Notes under the pieces: generated by a model
Database searches by the model: none
Seen by the model: the letters and a program-made list of their open reading frames with translations, nothing else
Told to the model about the DNA's origin: nothing
Translations under genes and position numbers: made by a program
NCBI GenBank assembly: GCA_035370465.1
Contig: DAOOVW010000001.1
Span: 58,342 to 77,000 of the forward strand
Direction of reading: 5' to 3'
Length of the DNA: 18,659 bases
From: a bacterium
GTDB taxonomy: Bacteria; Ratteibacteria; UBA8468; B48-G9; JAFGKM01
Part shown: positions 15,869-18,659 of the stretch, in pieces
Layout: the number at the start of each line of letters is the position of its first letter
Numbering within the stretch: the stretch's first letter is position 1

Positions 15869-17899
15869 ATGAAAAAAGTAAGATATCATTTGCGATTTCA
15901 AGTAATACCAGATAATAAAGTAGAAGAAAATGCAGAAAAACTCGCAGATTTTTGTTTAAAACATAAAATAGAAGAAGTTGTGCTTTTTCTTGCGGCTGAA
16001 GAGTGGAATAATGGGTTATTATCAAAGAAAGAAGAAGATTTATGGTTTGATACAATTAGTAAAGCAAAAAAAACTCTTGAAGATAAAGGAATTACTGTAA
16101 GTTTAAATCCATGGATGACAGTTTTACATTTAGATAGAGGCAGAACTTTCCCTTATGACCGTAAATTTAAACCAATGGTATCTCCTTTTGGAGAACAAAG
16201 TAAAGCATGTGCTTCTTTTGCAGATAAAAACTGGCAAAAATATATACAAAATCTTTATGGAAGATTTGCAAAATTATACTTTAGAGTTATATGGATAGAG
16301 GACGACTTCAGATATCATAATCATAGCCCTCTTACTTGGGGTGGTGGATTTGAGAAGGATATATGTAATAGATTTTCTAAAAAAATAGGCAGAAAGGCAA
16401 AAAGAAAGGAGATACTTGAAAAAATTTTACAACAAGGTCCACCACATCCCTGGCGTAGTAAATGGTTAGAGGTCTGGCGAGAAATACAACTTGAAGTAGC
16501 ATCAGGAATAAAAGAAGCAGTAAGAAAAAATACTAAAGGAAAAACAAAAATTGGTCTTATGAGTTCCCACCCTTCTGTTCATAGTATTGAGGGAAGAAGA
16601 TGGAAATCTCTTTTTGAAGCCCTTTCTATAGAAAAAAATATTGCCCATAGACCACATTTTGCCTTTTATTCAGAAGTACCTGGTAGAGATAAAATTTACT
16701 CTATAATGATGCTTGATATTCAAAGAAAGTTTAGACCTTCTTTTTGTGAAGTTGCTCCAGAGATAGAGAATTTTCCATTTACTGTTTGGAGCAAGTCAGA
16801 TACCTCTACATGGTCAGATATGGCTTTTTCTCTATTTTTTGGTTCGGATGCATTATTACTTGACCTTTTCCCGATGACAGGTAATAGCATTATTGATGAA
16901 GATAAAGGAATAGGGAAATTACTTGATAGGAGTTATGATTCATTATTATGGATTAGTAATAGATTTTCTAAGGAAAATAATCTTTTAGGAGTTGGTGTAC
17001 CATGGAAAGAAGATGCTTCTGAGAAAGTTCATACCACGAAGGGACTCTCTATGGAGGAATTGATAGTAGACCCTTTACCTGCATGGAGAACTCTTCTGTC
17101 ATGTGGTATTCCTGCATCTGTTGAGAAACAAAATGTAAACGCAATTTTTGGTAATTCAGCGTGGATATTTGATGATAAAGAAATTTTAGAGATGCTTGAA
17201 AGCGGTCTACTTCTTGATGGTAATTCTGCAAAAATACTTTGTGAAAGAGGATTCAGTAAATATATCGGGCTGGAATATAAAAAAACTGTTGGAAGAGAAG
17301 AATCAAAATATTCCTTAGAAGTAATAATAAATGAAAATAGTGGCATAAAAAAAGGGATATATTTGAGTGTAAATCTTACAGAAAAATTTAACATTTTTGA
17401 ACCTGATAGGCAAACAATTGTCTGGTCAGAAGTTATTACACCTGAAAAAGAGAAAGTTGGTGTGGGAACTACACTCTACATGAATGAAAAAGGAGGAAAA
17501 GTAGCAGTAATTGTACCAGATATTCTGAATTTTAATTTTTTCAGACAAACAATAATGCAAAATCTCATAAAATATCTATACAATATGAAAATTCCTTTTC
17601 CTATAGTATCAGGCAGTCCATATCTTTTTCCAATGTACTTTAAAGGAGAAAAAAAAGATTCATTGGTTATTTTCAATGGAGGAACTGATTCTGCTATTGT
17701 ACAATTTGAAATAGATAAAAAAAAGAACACTTTTGGAGATATAACAATTCTTAAACCACTAGAAAAACCAACTGCTGGAAATTTATTAAAAAGAGGAAAT
17801 ACATTCTGGAAATTATCTTCAAGTATTCCATATATGTCTTTTTTTATTATGGAATTTTTTAAAAATAAGAATTATAATAATACAAATAAGGAGGAATAA
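15869..17899 (+). CDS. GH42-like TIM-barrel glycoside hydrolase (putative)
   Basis: A 676-residue protein without signal peptide or membrane helix, so probably cytoplasmic. The N-terminal two thirds looks like a TIM barrel of the beta-galactosidase type: LVVLFL-like strands early on, VIWIEDDFRYHNHSPLTWG around residues 140-158 (Glu144, Asp145, Asp146) and CEVAPEIENFPFTVWSKS around 293-310 (Glu294). These acids are candidates for catalysis, but roles are not proven. From about 375 a region resembles the GH42 beta-galactosidase trimerisation (amidotransferase-like) domain (LESGLLLDGNSAKILCERG), followed by a beta-rich C-terminus. The exact family and substrate are not recognised; an oligosaccharide-acting exo-enzyme is plausible. 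It has its own promoter, lacks a clear ribosome site, and lies 3 nt from the next gene. Confidence 0.6.
   Translation: MKKVRYHLRFQVIPDNKVEENAEKLADFCLKHKIEEVVLFLAAEEWNNGLLSKKEEDLWFDTISKAKKTLEDKGITVSLNPWMTVLHLDRGRTFPYDRKFKPMVSPFGEQSKACASFADKNWQKYIQNLYGRFAKLYFRVIWIEDDFRYHNHSPLTWGGGFEKDICNRFSKKIGRKAKRKEILEKILQQGPPHPWRSKWLEVWREIQLEVASGIKEAVRKNTKGKTKIGLMSSHPSVHSIEGRRWKSLFEALSIEKNIAHRPHFAFYSEVPGRDKIYSIMMLDIQRKFRPSFCEVAPEIENFPFTVWSKSDTSTWSDMAFSLFFGSDALLLDLFPMTGNSIIDEDKGIGKLLDRSYDSLLWISNRFSKENNLLGVGVPWKEDASEKVHTTKGLSMEELIVDPLPAWRTLLSCGIPASVEKQNVNAIFGNSAWIFDDKEILEMLESGLLLDGNSAKILCERGFSKYIGLEYKKTVGREESKYSLEVIINENSGIKKGIYLSVNLTEKFNIFEPDRQTIVWSEVITPEKEKVGVGTTLYMNEKGGKVAVIVPDILNFNFFRQTIMQNLIKYLYNMKIPFPIVSGSPYLFPMYFKGEKKDSLVIFNGGTDSAIVQFEIDKKKNTFGDITILKPLEKPTAGNLLKRGNTFWKLSSSIPYMSFFIMEFFKNKNYNNTNKEE
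17888..17894 (+). promoter_or_regulatory. Strong Shine-Dalgarno for the OmpH/Skp-like gene
   Basis: AAGGAGG lies inside the 3' end of the preceding gene, 8 nt before the ATG at 17903. It supports efficient reinitiation on a shared transcript. Confidence 0.8.
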
Positions 17900-17902
17900 A
17901 AA

Positions 17903-18400
17903 ATGAAAGTATTGAAGGATAAAAATGTGTTGGGGATTTTTGTTTGTGGTATTATTGTTGTTTTGGTCTTGGTATTTTGCATTCTAATGACATTTAAATC
18001 AAGGGTTAATATTGCCTCGGTTGACCTATCAAAAATTATAAATGAACACCCTGCTATGGAAGAGGCAATGAAAAATTTTCAAAAAGAACTTGATAACCAG
18101 CAGAAAAAATATGATAAGTTAAAGGATGAAGAAAAAGCAAAAGAACAACAGAAAATTCAGCAAGAAATGACACAATTAGCCATACAAATGCAGCAAAATG
18201 TAGTAAAAACAGCAATTGGTGATGTGGAAAGAATAGCAAAGAAAAATGGCTATAACTATGTCATTGATAAAAATGCACTTATTGTTGGTGGAAAAGATAT
18301 CACAGATGAAGTATTAAAAGAATTAAAACAAAATAAACAGGAAAAAGTACAGAATAAAGAAAATACATCTGATATGCCAGTAATTCCTGTAAATCCATAA
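17903..18400 (+). CDS. OmpH/Skp-family periplasmic chaperone-like protein
   Basis: A 165-residue protein with an N-terminal hydrophobic signal or anchor (about 8-31, NVLGIFVCGIIVVLVLVF). The Skp/OmpH pattern follows: NIASVDLSKIINEHPAMEEA, a long charged coiled coil (about 55-100) and a closing strand-helix NGYNYVIDKNALIVGGKDIT. Skp proteins trimerise in the periplasm and hold unfolded outer-membrane proteins, which could include the secretins here; that client link is inference. The segment looks uncleaved, so this version may remain membrane-anchored. It follows the glycosidase-like gene by 3 nt and ends in a short Pro/Val-rich tail. Confidence 0.85.
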   Translation: MKVLKDKNVLGIFVCGIIVVLVLVFCILMTFKSRVNIASVDLSKIINEHPAMEEAMKNFQKELDNQQKKYDKLKDEEKAKEQQKIQQEMTQLAIQMQQNVVKTAIGDVERIAKKNGYNYVIDKNALIVGGKDITDEVLKELKQNKQEKVQNKENTSDMPVIPVNP

Positions 18401-18470
18401 AAATATCTTCCCTTGTGAGAATTTTTTTATACGAGAAATATTTTTCCATTTATGTCCATTATATCCAAAT

Positions 18471-18499
18471 TTGACTTATCCTACAAAGGAAATTACAAT
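18471..18499 (+). promoter_or_regulatory. Promoter for the DUF2905-type gene
   Basis: TTGACT (18471-18476), an exact 17-nt spacer and TACAAT (18494-18499). The predicted start site, 6-8 nt downstream, coincides with the ATG at 18506. Confidence 0.6.
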
Positions 18500-18505
18500 A
18501 AAATA

Positions 18506-18659
18506 ATGATAGAAAGAAAAATAATAGGAAAAATGTTAATAACATTTGGCGTTTTATTAGTCATTTCTGGATTATTTTTTTACAAAGGAATAAAATTCCC
18601 ACTTGGAAAATTACCAGGTGATATATTAATAAAAAAAGAAAATTTTGTGTTTTATTTTC
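18506..18659 (+). CDS. DUF2905-type small membrane protein (3' partial)
   Basis: An open frame from ATG 18506 runs off the window end. The visible 51 residues begin MIERKIIGKMLITFGVLLVI, a basic N-terminus and a membrane helix, followed by KFPLGKLPGDILIKKENFVFYF. The LGKLPGDI motif and its position after a single helix match the small two-helix DUF2905 membrane proteins, whose function is unknown. An alternative ATG at 18533, preceded by AGGA at 18527-18530, would trim nine residues and would have a leader, whereas 18506 would be leaderless from the predicted promoter. Confidence 0.75.
   Translation, partial: MIERKIIGKMLITFGVLLVISGLFFYKGIKFPLGKLPGDILIKKENFVFYF

Noticed and set aside
18399..18445. 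Possible terminator after the OmpH/Skp-like gene (AAAAATAT paired with ATATTTTT)
   Set aside because: The stem is AT-only with a 31-nt loop; too weak to call.
1..18659. tRNA, rRNA or CRISPR arrays
   Set aside because: No spaced identical repeats of CRISPR type and no tRNA-like or rRNA-like segments were seen by eye on either strand.

Overview
The window comes from a very AT-rich bacterial genome with tightly packed genes, nearly all on the + strand. Secretins, an OmpH/Skp-type chaperone and a complete run of type II secretion (T2SS) core genes imply a diderm (Gram-negative type) bacterium. Strong AT bias, Lys/Ile/Glu/Asn-rich proteins, divergent Gsp proteins and an unusual GH42-like glycosidase suggest an uncultured candidate-phylum lineage, perhaps near Omnitrophota. 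That placement is inference; no marker gene here proves it.

Region 1 (1-5980), envelope part of the secretion machine. The window opens inside a long gene whose frame is open from base 3 to 1424. It encodes a Lys/Glu/Gln-rich coiled coil, one transmembrane helix and a periplasmic GspC/PilP-like domain. Next come a first secretin with a TPR-like N-terminus, an exported HEAT-repeat protein with its own consensus promoter, and a second secretin that looks like GspD.

Region 2 (5967-13364), the gsp block in classical order E-F-(hairpin)-G-H-I-J-K-L-M. Most junctions overlap, indicating translational coupling. The main break is a 168-nt spacer between gspF and gspG, which holds a C/G-tract hairpin that stands out against the AT-rich background, a 12-bp palindrome and a probable promoter for the pseudopilin genes. 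The gspH-like gene is split by a -1 frameshift at a run of nine T. The prepilin peptidase (GspO) needed to process the pseudopilins is not in the window.

Region 3 (13357-15762) is polA, overlapping gspM by 8 nt. It keeps the 5'-nuclease and polymerase motifs but has a shrunken proofreading domain.

Region 4 (15763-18659) starts with a new promoter. It carries a cytoplasmic GH42-like TIM-barrel protein, an OmpH/Skp-like chaperone 3 nt after it, and the start of a DUF2905-type membrane protein behind its own promoter. No gene-free stretch exceeds 300 bases; the longest is 8678-8845. The 722 bases before the first good-looking start in gene 1 are coding.
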